Origin: UBA6120 sp035361955
GTDB lineage: Bacteria > Bacillota_I > Bacilli_A > RFN20 > CAG-826
Length of the DNA stretch: 12,991 nucleotides
Direction of reading: 5' to 3'
Assembly (NCBI GenBank): GCA_035361955.1
Contig: DAOSDC010000025.1
Location: 1 to 12,991, forward strand
In this document: one piece after another, positions 6,975 to 12,991 of the stretch
Numbering within the stretch: position 1 is the stretch's first letter
How the letters are laid out: the number at the start of each line of letters is the position of its first letter
Notes under the pieces: generated by a model
What the model was told of the DNA's origin: nothing
The model's input: only the letters and a program-made list of their open reading frames with translations
Database searches by the model: none
Translations under genes and position numbers: made by a program

Positions 6975-7555
6975 TTCGATGGACCTCGCTTTTGGAGGTA
7001 ATGACGCAGTCCGTGCCATAATAAACCAAGCACGGCCGCTCCTAAGATGAATAAGATACCGCTGACGGCAATTCCGAACATGTCGAGTGCGAACATCAAA
7101 GCCGTCAAAAGACCAATGACGATGAATGTTTTTGCGTCATTTGGAAGTAATTTCATCAATTTGAATAACGCACCTGTCACGAGTATGACAATCGCCGTTT
7201 TGATGCCGGATAAAGCGCCTGAGATAATTGAATTTTGTTTGATTTCATCAAAAAACAAGGCAATCACCGTGATAATCACGACCGACGGCACGGCAAGTCC
7301 AAGTGTCGCAAAGACCGCCCCAAGCACCCCGCGCCGCTGGTAACCCACGAACGTGGCCATATTCAAAGATATCGGACCGGGCGTGGATTCGGCGACGATG
7401 ATGATGTCGAGCATTTCTTTATATGTGAGCCAGCCTTCGTCTTCAACGACAACTCGCTGTATCAAAGGAATCATTGCATAGCCACCACCGAACGTGAATA
7501 GTCCGATTTTTAGAAATGTCATAAATAGTTTGAATAAAGAGGTTCGCTTTTTCAT
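6971..7555 (-). CDS. Chromate transporter (CHR) half-protein, proximal gene
   Basis: This 194-residue membrane protein is the first of a tandem pair of short-chain CHR-family genes. It shows FTFGGGYAMIPLIQ near residue 20, GWLTYKEMLD, AESTPGPISLNMATFVGYQ and hydrophobic helices such as GAVFATLGLAVPSVVIITVIAL. Start ATG 7555 (MKKRTSLFKLF) gives the typical N-terminus. An in-frame ATG at 7636 would add 27 residues, lies across the promoter region and was rejected. There is no Shine-Dalgarno; an extended -10 sits just upstream. It overlaps the second CHR gene by four bases. The pair is inverted relative to both flanking operons. Confidence 0.9.
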   Translation of the reverse strand: MKKRTSLFKLFMTFLKIGLFTFGGGYAMIPLIQRVVVEDEGWLTYKEMLDIIIVAESTPGPISLNMATFVGYQRRGVLGAVFATLGLAVPSVVIITVIALFFDEIKQNSIISGALSGIKTAIVILVTGALFKLMKLLPNDAKTFIVIGLLTALMFALDMFGIAVSGILFILGAAVLGLLWHGLRHYLQKRGPSK

Positions 7556-7568
7556 ATAACGTTTATAG

Positions 7569-7577
7569 TTTATACCA
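7569..7577 (-). promoter_or_regulatory. Extended -10 promoter of the CHR gene pair
   Basis: On the minus strand TGG is followed by TATAAA (7574-7569), an extended -10 box. The -35 is weak (TTTTCA at 18-base spacing). It ends 13 bases before ATG 7555, which predicts a leader of about 6-7 bases without a Shine-Dalgarno. Confidence 0.5.
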
Positions 7578-7643
7578 TGGAAACCAAAACAATGAAAACA
7601 ACTAGCAAAACAAGATAAATATGTGGTATTTAGCACCCGATGT

Positions 7644-7652
7644 TGCTAAAAT
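7644..7652 (+). promoter_or_regulatory. Extended -10 promoter of greA
   Basis: TGC followed by TAAAAT (7647-7652) forms an extended -10 box with no good -35. The predicted start is near 7659, leaving about 20 bases of leader that holds AAGGA (7669-7673) seven bases before ATG 7681. It faces away from the CHR promoter in the shared 125-base gap. Confidence 0.5.
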
Positions 7653-7680
7653 ACATACGAATAAAACGAAGGATATATTT

Positions 7681-8151
7681 ATGGAAATCGAAAAAGTAGT
7701 ATTAACGCGCGAAGGCGCTGAAAAATTAAACGCTGAATTGCGCCATCTCATCGACGTCGTGCGTCCGGAAGTAATCGAGCAACTATCATTCGCCCGTTCA
7801 CTTGGCGATCTATCGGAAAACGCCGATTACGATGCCGCAAAAGCCCGGCAGTCAGATGTTGAATTGCGCATTCGCCAATTGGAAGACATTCTCTCAGCGG
7901 CCACGATTATCGAAAACTCGACCACGAGCAGCAAAGTCGTCTCGTTTGGCCGCACAGTCACCATCAAACACTTAGGCACCGATAAGGAAATGACATTTAA
8001 AATCGTCGGCACCCACGAAACAGATCCATCCAACGCCACGATTAGTAACGTCTCACCGCTAGGCATCGCCATCATTGGTGGTCATGTTGGCGACAAAGTG
8101 CTTGTGAAAGCCCCAAAACCATATTCAGTCGAAATTCTTAAAATAGAATAA
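7681..8151 (+). CDS. greA: Transcription elongation factor GreA
   Basis: GreA enters the RNA polymerase secondary channel and stimulates cleavage of backtracked transcripts. The 156-residue product is near the usual 158. The N-terminal coiled coil (about 8-75) has the acidic tip GDLSENADYDAAKAR at its turn, holding the Asp and Glu needed for cleavage. The C-terminal FKBP-like globular domain has SFGRTVTIKHLGTDKE and the closing NVSPLGIAIIGGHVGDKVLVKAP. The open frame reaches ATG 7621, but that start would precede the predicted promoter; AAGGA seven bases before ATG 7681 fits. It is a single-gene unit ended by a strong hairpin terminator. Bacillus greA also lies downstream of the alaS-yrzB group. 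Confidence 0.96.
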   Translation: MEIEKVVLTREGAEKLNAELRHLIDVVRPEVIEQLSFARSLGDLSENADYDAAKARQSDVELRIRQLEDILSAATIIENSTTSSKVVSFGRTVTIKHLGTDKEMTFKIVGTHETDPSNATISNVSPLGIAIIGGHVGDKVLVKAPKPYSVEILKIE

Positions 8152-8175
8152 TCAAGACTAGTATCGACAAATATC

Positions 8176-8211
8176 AAATCACCTCGCTATTAGAAAGTGA
8201 GGTGATTTTTT
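8176..8211 (+). terminator. greA terminator overlapping the comEA Shine-Dalgarno
   Basis: AAATCACCTC (8176-8185) pairs perfectly with GAGGTGATTT (8199-8208). Three more pairs (8186-8188 with 8196-8198, one of them G-U) close a seven-base loop, and six T (8206-8211) follow. The comEA ATG begins at the next base. GAGGTG (8199-8204), the 3' arm, is also the comEA ribosome-binding site at seven-base spacing. Confidence 0.85.
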
Positions 8212-8739
8212 ATGTATAAAGTTATGATAGCCGTCATTATTTTCACAATCACGACACTAATTATTTTGTTAAGTCTTGACCCGAACATCAACGCTAACTC
8301 GGTAGCATTACAATCCAGTGCCGGAGCTTACTTTTCAGCCTCGATTTCCGGACAGGTGTTGCGTCCCGGCACCTATGCCATGGACGAAGGTGATCAACTA
8401 GGTGATTTGATCGAAAAAGCGGGCGGCGTGACCGAAAACGCTGACGAACGCGCCTATACCCTTGATTGCCTTATTGTTAACGCCATGAGCTACTACATTG
8501 CCCCATTATATGCCGAAGACGATATTTGTGGCGATTACCCATATCCCAAAGTCGGCATCAATTCGGGCACCAAAGAAGACTTGTTGGTGATTAGCGGCGT
8601 CGGTACGACGATTTCCGCAGCTATCGTCGGTTACCGCGAACAACATGGTAGCTATTCATACCTTGAGCAAATCAAGCAAGTGTCTGGTATCGGCAACGCA
8701 ACATTTGAAAAAATTAAAAACTATATTACGCTCGAATAA
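8212..8739 (+). CDS. comEA: ComEA-type competence DNA-binding protein (SLBB + helix-hairpin-helix)
   Basis: ComEA is a membrane-anchored receptor that binds double-stranded DNA outside the membrane and hands it to the ComEC channel. The 175-residue product has an N-terminal anchor (VMIAVIIFTITTLIILLSL, about 4-22). An SLBB-like domain follows (about 44-105: ISGQVLRPGTYAMDEGDQLGD, EKAGGVTENADERA). The C-terminal DNA-binding domain has two hairpins, ISGVGTTIS (127-135) and VSGIGNATF (157-165), after KVGINSGTKEDLL. The SD GAGGTG lies inside the greA terminator hairpin. Its 3' end overlaps the comEC frame. There is no comEB between them, unlike Bacillus. Two cysteines in the SLBB part (86 and 106) could form a disulfide outside the cell; this is an inference. 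Confidence 0.93.
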   Translation: MYKVMIAVIIFTITTLIILLSLDPNINANSVALQSSAGAYFSASISGQVLRPGTYAMDEGDQLGDLIEKAGGVTENADERAYTLDCLIVNAMSYYIAPLYAEDDICGDYPYPKVGINSGTKEDLLVISGVGTTISAAIVGYREQHGSYSYLEQIKQVSGIGNATFEKIKNYITLE

Positions 8740-10750
8740 TCCTTTTGCGGCTTTTACTGGTTTATATCTTGGTATATTATTGTCGTTTAACGCCAATATT
8801 TGGACTTTGTTATTTGCAAGCGCAATTGTTGCTTTCGTGTTTGTTAGATACGGAATCAAAATCACGGTAACAATATGTATATGGCTGCTATTTGGATTTA
8901 TCAGTAAATATATGACGACACCCAGTCCAAATATGGAACGAGCTAACACATATATCGTAATCGATGCGAAAGACAATTACCTGCTCGTTCAGCACGGCTT
9001 GAATCGATATTATGTATCAATCAAAAATCATCCTTATCAAATCGGAGACTTTTTGCACATCAATGGGCAGCTAGCCCCGATTAAGTTTTACCATGTCGAA
9101 GGTCAATTTGATTTCCAAACGTATTTAGTCGGACGTGGTGTGACTAACGAACTGCGAGTGTTTGTCATCGAAGATAAATTTATGCTGCCGTTACGATTCC
9201 GATGGCGTCAAATACAGTTTCTAGCAAGATTTGACGCTGATAGCGCAACTTATCTGGGTGCCATATTATTCAATCGTCGCGATTATCAAACAGCGACAAT
9301 AATGCAATTTGAACAGGCCAATCTGGTACATTTGCTTAGTGCTTCAGGCATGGTGATTTATGGTCATTTGCGGATTATCGAGACAATACTAATCCGTTTT
9401 ATGAATGAGAAGAAGGCACGTAAATACGCGTTTTTGACATTGGTCCCGTGGTTAATGTTCAATCCATCTGCCATTGCCATATGGCGCGTTATTTTATCAG
9501 GCGTCATCAATCTCGTTTATAAACCTAAACCTAGTCAAGTAAATGTATATTGGATTAAAAAAGGCCATGTGGGAATAATAATGTTGCTATTTAGTAGATA
9601 TATAGTAAATAGTCCCGGCTTTTACCTATCGTTTGGCTTAGCAACATGTCTATATTTGCTACGCTTGCATAAATCTCGAACAGGTGCATTTAAACGAATA
9701 TTCATAAGGTTTGTTCCTTGGTTATTCCTGTTGCCATACCTAGTGATAACAAGTGGAACGATTAACTTAATCGGTGTGTTGTTATTTGTGCCGTTAGTGA
9801 CGATTCATGGCTGGTTGTTGACACTTGGTTTGTTGCAGCTTTACATCTGGCCGTTACCGATGGTATCGCTTCCGCTCGTGCGGGCTTCAGAAAGCATCAT
9901 TAAATTGAGTCAGTTTGTGCAAATAGAATTGCACTTCAGGATGTGGTCTGTTTTAGCAGTTACTTTTTATTTGAGTCTGTTATTTCTCTGCTTTTATATC
10001 GGCAGACTGAAATTTACCCATCGCTTTAACGTCGGAGTTTACGCCTGCGCCACTTTTATCGTTTTAGCGATGTTACCGATTCAAAATCTTTATGAAGCCT
10101 CGATATCATTCATCAATGTCGGGCAAGGCGATGCCATCTTGATTAAAAATCGGAAAACGGCGATTCTTGTCGATACCGGTGGATCTTTGTCTGTCGATAT
10201 TGCCAGCACCAGCTTAATTCCTTATTTCAAGCGTCATGGCGTCAGTGAGCTTGCCGCCGTGATCATCAGCCATGATGATTATGACCATTCCGGTGCCTTG
10301 ACATCATTGACTGCAAATTTCCCCATCCATCAACTAATAAAGGAACCGTCGCGTTTTCCGATGACGCTAGGTGGATTGACTTTTCACAATTTGAATCATC
10401 GACACGAATTAGACGATGCCAATCTCAGCTCGCTGGTGCTTTCATTTAACCTTGCCGGGCATGAGTGGTTGTTGATGGGTGATGCACCACTGGAAGTTGA
10501 ACAAGACATCATCGGGCGGTATCCGCATTTAGACTGTGATTATATCAAAATCGGGCACCATGGCTCACTTACTTCAACCTCGGATGCGTTTATTAGTCAT
10601 ACAACACCAAAAGAGGCCATCATTTCGGTGGGACGCAATAACTACGGACATCCCCATCACGACGTCATCAACCGTCTTCTAGCCCACGATGTCACGGTTC
10701 GACGCACGGACATAGAAGGGACGATTAAATACAATTATTGGGCACGCTGA
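8705..10750 (+). CDS. comEC: ComEC/Rec2-type DNA uptake channel (start uncertain)
   Basis: ComEC forms the membrane channel that imports single-stranded DNA during competence. In order: an N-terminal hydrophobic hairpin; an OB-like DUF4131 domain (YYVSIKNHPYQIGDFLHINGQL to VGRGVTNEL); the multi-helix Competence domain with the HLLSASGMV stretch near 207-214, where the common SG-x-H is SGMV; and a C-terminal metallo-beta-lactamase-like domain from about 464. That domain has FINVGQGDAILI, LVDTGG, HDDYDH (523-528), LLMGDAPLEVE, GHHGS (617-621) and GRNNYGHPH. The frame is open from 8591; its only upstream ATG (8645) overlaps comEA by 95 bases. I placed the start at TTG 8705, giving a basic MKKLKTILRS before the first helix and 681 residues, but neither start has a Shine-Dalgarno. 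The membrane part looks richer in ATA and other A/T-ending codons than its neighbours. Confidence 0.92.
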   Translation: MKKLKTILRSNNPFAAFTGLYLGILLSFNANIWTLLFASAIVAFVFVRYGIKITVTICIWLLFGFISKYMTTPSPNMERANTYIVIDAKDNYLLVQHGLNRYYVSIKNHPYQIGDFLHINGQLAPIKFYHVEGQFDFQTYLVGRGVTNELRVFVIEDKFMLPLRFRWRQIQFLARFDADSATYLGAILFNRRDYQTATIMQFEQANLVHLLSASGMVIYGHLRIIETILIRFMNEKKARKYAFLTLVPWLMFNPSAIAIWRVILSGVINLVYKPKPSQVNVYWIKKGHVGIIMLLFSRYIVNSPGFYLSFGLATCLYLLRLHKSRTGAFKRIFIRFVPWLFLLPYLVITSGTINLIGVLLFVPLVTIHGWLLTLGLLQLYIWPLPMVSLPLVRASESIIKLSQFVQIELHFRMWSVLAVTFYLSLLFLCFYIGRLKFTHRFNVGVYACATFIVLAMLPIQNLYEASISFINVGQGDAILIKNRKTAILVDTGGSLSVDIASTSLIPYFKRHGVSELAAVIISHDDYDHSGALTSLTANFPIHQLIKEPSRFPMTLGGLTFHNLNHRHELDDANLSSLVLSFNLAGHEWLLMGDAPLEVEQDIIGRYPHLDCDYIKIGHHGSLTSTSDAFISHTTPKEAIISVGRNNYGHPHHDVINRLLAHDVTVRRTDIEGTIKYNYWAR

Positions 10751-10768
10751 TGTAAAATATGACTAGCA

Positions 10769-11734
10769 ATGATCTACCTCTTATTCGGAAAACAAGCCTT
10801 GATGATCAAAACGCGTCTCGCCAAGCTCGTCAAAGAGCAATTGCCAGTCGTCGATGATTTTAGTTACGTGCGCTACAATGCGAAAGAAACATTAGTTCAA
10901 GACATCGTTGCTGACGCTGTGAGCATGCCACTTGGTTATGAACGAAAAATGGTTGTCGTCGACGATGCGTATTTCCTGCTTCCATCAAAGCCGAAAGAAA
11001 AGATTGAAAAAGATCAAAATTACGATAAATTGATTGAATATTTAAAACATCCTAGCGAATCAACCGATCTCGTTTTCACATTATGTGCGGCCACATTCAA
11101 CACCAAAAGCGATATCGGAAAGATCATTAAAAGCAAAGCCATGATTTATGAGTTGACTGATATCGATGCTGCCACTTGGCCCGAATACGTCCGGCGCTAT
11201 TTTGCCAAGCATGACGTAAAAATCGATGCCAGCGCCATTAATGAATTAGTCGTCCGTGTCCAATCCGACGCCACCTTGTTTGTATCAGAAGCTCAAAAGC
11301 TCATGTTAAATACCGATCATGTCACGCTTGATGTCGTCGAAGCGCTCGTCTCGCGCCCAATCGAGGAAAATTCTTTTGCCTTGTCCAATGCGCTCGTCAA
11401 GGGCAAGATTGATGAAGCATTGGCCATTTTTCGCGATTTAAAAACGCATGCCGAGGAACCAGTCATGCTCATCTCGCTTTTGGCTCGTCAATTTCGGTTA
11501 ATGCTCAAAGTCTACTATCTTTCGATGCAAGGAATGGGCCAAATCGACATTGCTAAACATCTGGGCATTCACGAGTATCGTGTCAAACTGGCGCTGAATA
11601 GCCAAAAAACGATGGGTGAACAAAGATTGTTATCGATACTCGACCGCTTATATGAACTTGACTTCAACATAAAAAGCGGCCAGATCGACCGCTTCTATGG
11701 CTTCGAATTGTTTTTAATCAATTTCAATCAATAA
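10769..11734 (+). CDS. holA: DNA polymerase III delta subunit
   Basis: The delta subunit is the clamp-loader 'wrench' that opens the sliding clamp. The 321-residue product starts MIYLLFGKQALMIKTRL, the degraded AAA+ N-terminus of the family. It continues with the SMPLGYERKMVVVDDAYFL strand, an IYELTDIDAATWPEYVRRYFAK linker, the ALVSRPIEENSFALSNALVKGKIDEAL region, and the C-terminal helical collar with EEPVMLISLLARQFRLMLKVYYL, LGIHEYRVKLAL and DFNIKSGQIDRFYGFELFLI. It sits directly after comEC as in Bacillus. There is no Shine-Dalgarno; a TAAAAT (10753-10758) ends 10 bases before the ATG and could drive a near-leaderless transcript, though its -35 is poor. Its stop is one base from the convergent aguB stop. 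Confidence 0.95.
   Translation: MIYLLFGKQALMIKTRLAKLVKEQLPVVDDFSYVRYNAKETLVQDIVADAVSMPLGYERKMVVVDDAYFLLPSKPKEKIEKDQNYDKLIEYLKHPSESTDLVFTLCAATFNTKSDIGKIIKSKAMIYELTDIDAATWPEYVRRYFAKHDVKIDASAINELVVRVQSDATLFVSEAQKLMLNTDHVTLDVVEALVSRPIEENSFALSNALVKGKIDEALAIFRDLKTHAEEPVMLISLLARQFRLMLKVYYLSMQGMGQIDIAKHLGIHEYRVKLALNSQKTMGEQRLLSILDRLYELDFNIKSGQIDRFYGFELFLINFNQ
11671..11694 (-). terminator. Possible intrinsic terminator of the aguA-aguB unit, inside holA
   Basis: On the minus strand AAGCGG (11694-11689) pairs with CCGCTT (11679-11674) around a nine-base loop, continuing into a run of five T (11675-11671). It is about 40 bases past the aguB stop but inside the 3' coding part of holA. On the plus strand the hairpin has no T run, so it should act only on the minus-strand transcript. 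Confidence 0.55.
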
Positions 11735-11735
11735 A

Positions 11736-12587
11736 TTATTTTTTTAAAATGTCGTGATACATATTCGGGCGTCGGTCGCGGAATACACCCCAAGCATAGC
11801 GATATTTTTCGATTTTTTTCAGATCGAAAGTAGCTAAAATATAACCGACTTCATCGCGGTCGAGTTGTTTGGTGATTACTCCGGTTTCATCAGCGATGAA
11901 AGAAGAACCATAAAACGTCATCGTTGATGCTCCATCGGTTTCCGTACCAACGCGGTTGGCGGCAATCACGGGCACTAAATTACTCGCGGCATGGCCTTTC
12001 ATGGCATTTTGCCAATGGGCGCACGAATCAATCGGCAACGTCGGTTCGCTCCCGATTGCCGTGGGATAAAAAATGAGTTCTGCGCCTTTAAGCGCGAGGA
12101 TGCGTGCCGTTTCAGGGAACCATTGATCCCAGCAAATACCGATGCCGACTCGGCCAAATTTCGTTTTGAAAACTTGGAAACCGGAATCTCCGGGCGTAAA
12201 ATAAAATTTTTCTTCGTAGCTTGGCCCATCGGGAATATGCGTTTTTCGGTAATTACCCAGTATCGCCCCATCGGTATCAATCAGCGCCAGCGAGTTATAG
12301 AAAACATTGCCGGCTTTCTCGAAATATGAGATCGGCAAAACAACGCCCAATTCCTTGGCAATTCGCTTGAAATGATTGACAGGAACGCTATCTTCAAATG
12401 AAGATGCCAGTTCAAAATATTCGTATTTTTCTAATTGTGGGAAATACGGAGTCATGAAAAGTTCTGGTAAAAGAATAATTTGAGCACCTTCACTAGCGGC
12501 ATCACGTACCATACGTTCAGCTTCGGCCAAATTGCGCGATTGATCCCAGCTCATCGCCATTTGAATCGCGGCGACTTTAACGTTCAT
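11736..12587 (-). CDS. aguB: N-carbamoylputrescine amidase
   Basis: This nitrilase-superfamily enzyme hydrolyses N-carbamoylputrescine to putrescine, CO2 and ammonia. The 283-residue product has the catalytic triad Glu42 (LLPELF), Lys115 (NYRKTHIPDGP) and Cys152 (GIGICWDQWFPE). The subfamily stretches YEEKFYFTPGDSGF, IFYPTAIGSEP and ANRVGTE are present, with the AWGVFRDRRPNMY end typical of AguB. Start ATG 12587 (MNVKVAAIQMAM) was chosen because it matches the family N-terminus and has AAGGA about ten bases upstream. The frame also opens at 12638, but the extra 17 residues are encoded in the 3' end of aguA and look unrelated. It overlaps the aguA stop by 11 bases, so the pair is co-translated. 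Confidence 0.95.
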   Translation of the reverse strand: MNVKVAAIQMAMSWDQSRNLAEAERMVRDAASEGAQIILLPELFMTPYFPQLEKYEYFELASSFEDSVPVNHFKRIAKELGVVLPISYFEKAGNVFYNSLALIDTDGAILGNYRKTHIPDGPSYEEKFYFTPGDSGFQVFKTKFGRVGIGICWDQWFPETARILALKGAELIFYPTAIGSEPTLPIDSCAHWQNAMKGHAASNLVPVIAANRVGTETDGASTMTFYGSSFIADETGVITKQLDRDEVGYILATFDLKKIEKYRYAWGVFRDRRPNMYHDILKK

Positions 12588-12991
12588 CGTTGGTTTTTCC
12601 TTGGGGAATTTGTTGGGTAATGCAATGGATATTGCCACCCCCTAACAAAATTTCGCGCGAATAAATTGGAATAATTTCTCGATCTGGGAACAATTGCTGG
12701 AGTGTTTGTTTAGCAACCTCATCAGACGGAAGTTTAAAAGCTGGCATAATGATGGCCTTGTTAGTTACATAAAAATTGATATAACTAGCCACGAGCCGCT
12801 TATTGGCTGGGCGTGGCACCGAGGTTTCGACCTCGTCGACCGTTTGGCTTTCATCTTCGGAGGAATAGACCAAGCGTGATGGGAAAACCATCGTCGAAAT
12901 TGTCAATGGCCGGCCCTCGTCGTCTTTAAACGATTGAAGCACTTCCATGTTTTTTTGGCACATCTCGTATTGGGGATCGTTTTTGTCTTCG
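12577..12991 (-). CDS. aguA: Agmatine deiminase, C-terminal part (5' end beyond window edge)
   Basis: AguA converts agmatine to N-carbamoylputrescine and ammonia, the step before AguB. 137 residues and the stop are inside the window; the family is about 365-370, so roughly the first two thirds are missing. The frame is open to base 12991, reading EDKNDPQYE before the methionine at 12963, which is therefore not the start. Visible features include VASYINFYVTNKAIIMPAF, the TLQQLFPDREIIPIYSREIL stretch and the catalytic GGGNIHCITQQIP, whose cysteine codon is at 12624-12622. It overlaps aguB by 11 bases. Confidence 0.95.
   Translation of the reverse strand, partial: EDKNDPQYEMCQKNMEVLQSFKDDEGRPLTISTMVFPSRLVYSSEDESQTVDEVETSVPRPANKRLVASYINFYVTNKAIIMPAFKLPSDEVAKQTLQQLFPDREIIPIYSREILLGGGNIHCITQQIPQGKTNDER

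Noticed and set aside
7556..7680. Small coding gene or riboswitch in the CHR-greA gap
   Set aside because: The gap is 125 bases and is filled by two divergent promoters and the greA SD; no stable structured element or extra start with SD was seen.
8700..8740. Programmed frameshift fusing ComEA to ComEC
   Set aside because: It would need a +1 shift; there is an A-rich stretch but no +1 signal (slow codon plus stop in the right place), and separate initiation is simpler.
8656..8976. Minus-strand open frame across the comEA-comEC junction
   Set aside because: It is opposite two recognised frames, with no SD, promoter or recognisable domain.
1..12991. New defence system, mobile element, CRISPR array or retron
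   Set aside because: All long frames are recognisable housekeeping, competence, transport or polyamine genes. No direct-repeat arrays, terminal inverted repeats, transposase, integrase or tRNA attachment site were seen.

Overview
The window reads as ordinary chromosome from a low-to-moderate GC Gram-positive-type bacterium (Firmicutes/Bacilli, possibly an Erysipelotrichia- or RF39-like compact-genome lineage). The reasons are a T-box leader in front of alaS, and gene neighbourhoods known from Bacillus: rarA..mnmA..alaS-ruvX-yrzB..greA and comEA..comEC-holA. AGGAGG-type Shine-Dalgarno sites and very tight packing (4-base ATGA overlaps, stop codons of convergent genes sharing bases) fit this too. 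The standard genetic code is used: UGA serves as stop and UGG as Trp. The placement rests on gene order and protein resemblance only; no rRNA is present.

Layout. On the minus strand from the left edge to 1207 is rarA (AAA+ replication/recombination factor, last few residues cut off). Divergent from it, dtd and mnmA form a two-gene unit (1266-2854). A T-box riboswitch with its own promoter (about 2876-3091) then controls alaS, which overlaps ruvX, followed by a small DUF1292 (YrzB-like) gene; the unit ends in an intrinsic terminator (6431-6474) lying inside the convergent neighbour. Minus-strand 6402-7555 holds two half-size chromate-transporter (CHR) genes. Divergent from these is greA, closed by a strong hairpin (8176-8211) whose 3' arm is also the ribosome-binding site of comEA. 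comEA, comEC and holA follow (8212-11734). The right end, minus strand, carries aguB and the 3' part of aguA.

How the genes fit together. dtd, mnmA and alaS are all tRNA fidelity or modification genes; Dtd and the AlaS editing site both remove wrongly charged amino acids, and the T-box ties alaS expression to uncharged tRNA-Ala. rarA, ruvX, holA, comEA and comEC concern replication, Holliday-junction/rRNA nuclease functions and DNA uptake. aguA-aguB convert agmatine to putrescine through N-carbamoylputrescine. The CHR pair sits where Bacillus has mltG, yrrMNO and udk between yrzB and greA.

No defence system, mobile element, CRISPR array, tRNA or rRNA gene was seen, and I found no clear new multi-gene system. 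The most interesting signals are regulatory: a T-box whose terminator appears to be built from stem III plus the antiterminator 3' arm, a terminator/SD overlap in front of comEA, terminators hidden inside convergent genes, and several genes that appear to start almost without a leader.
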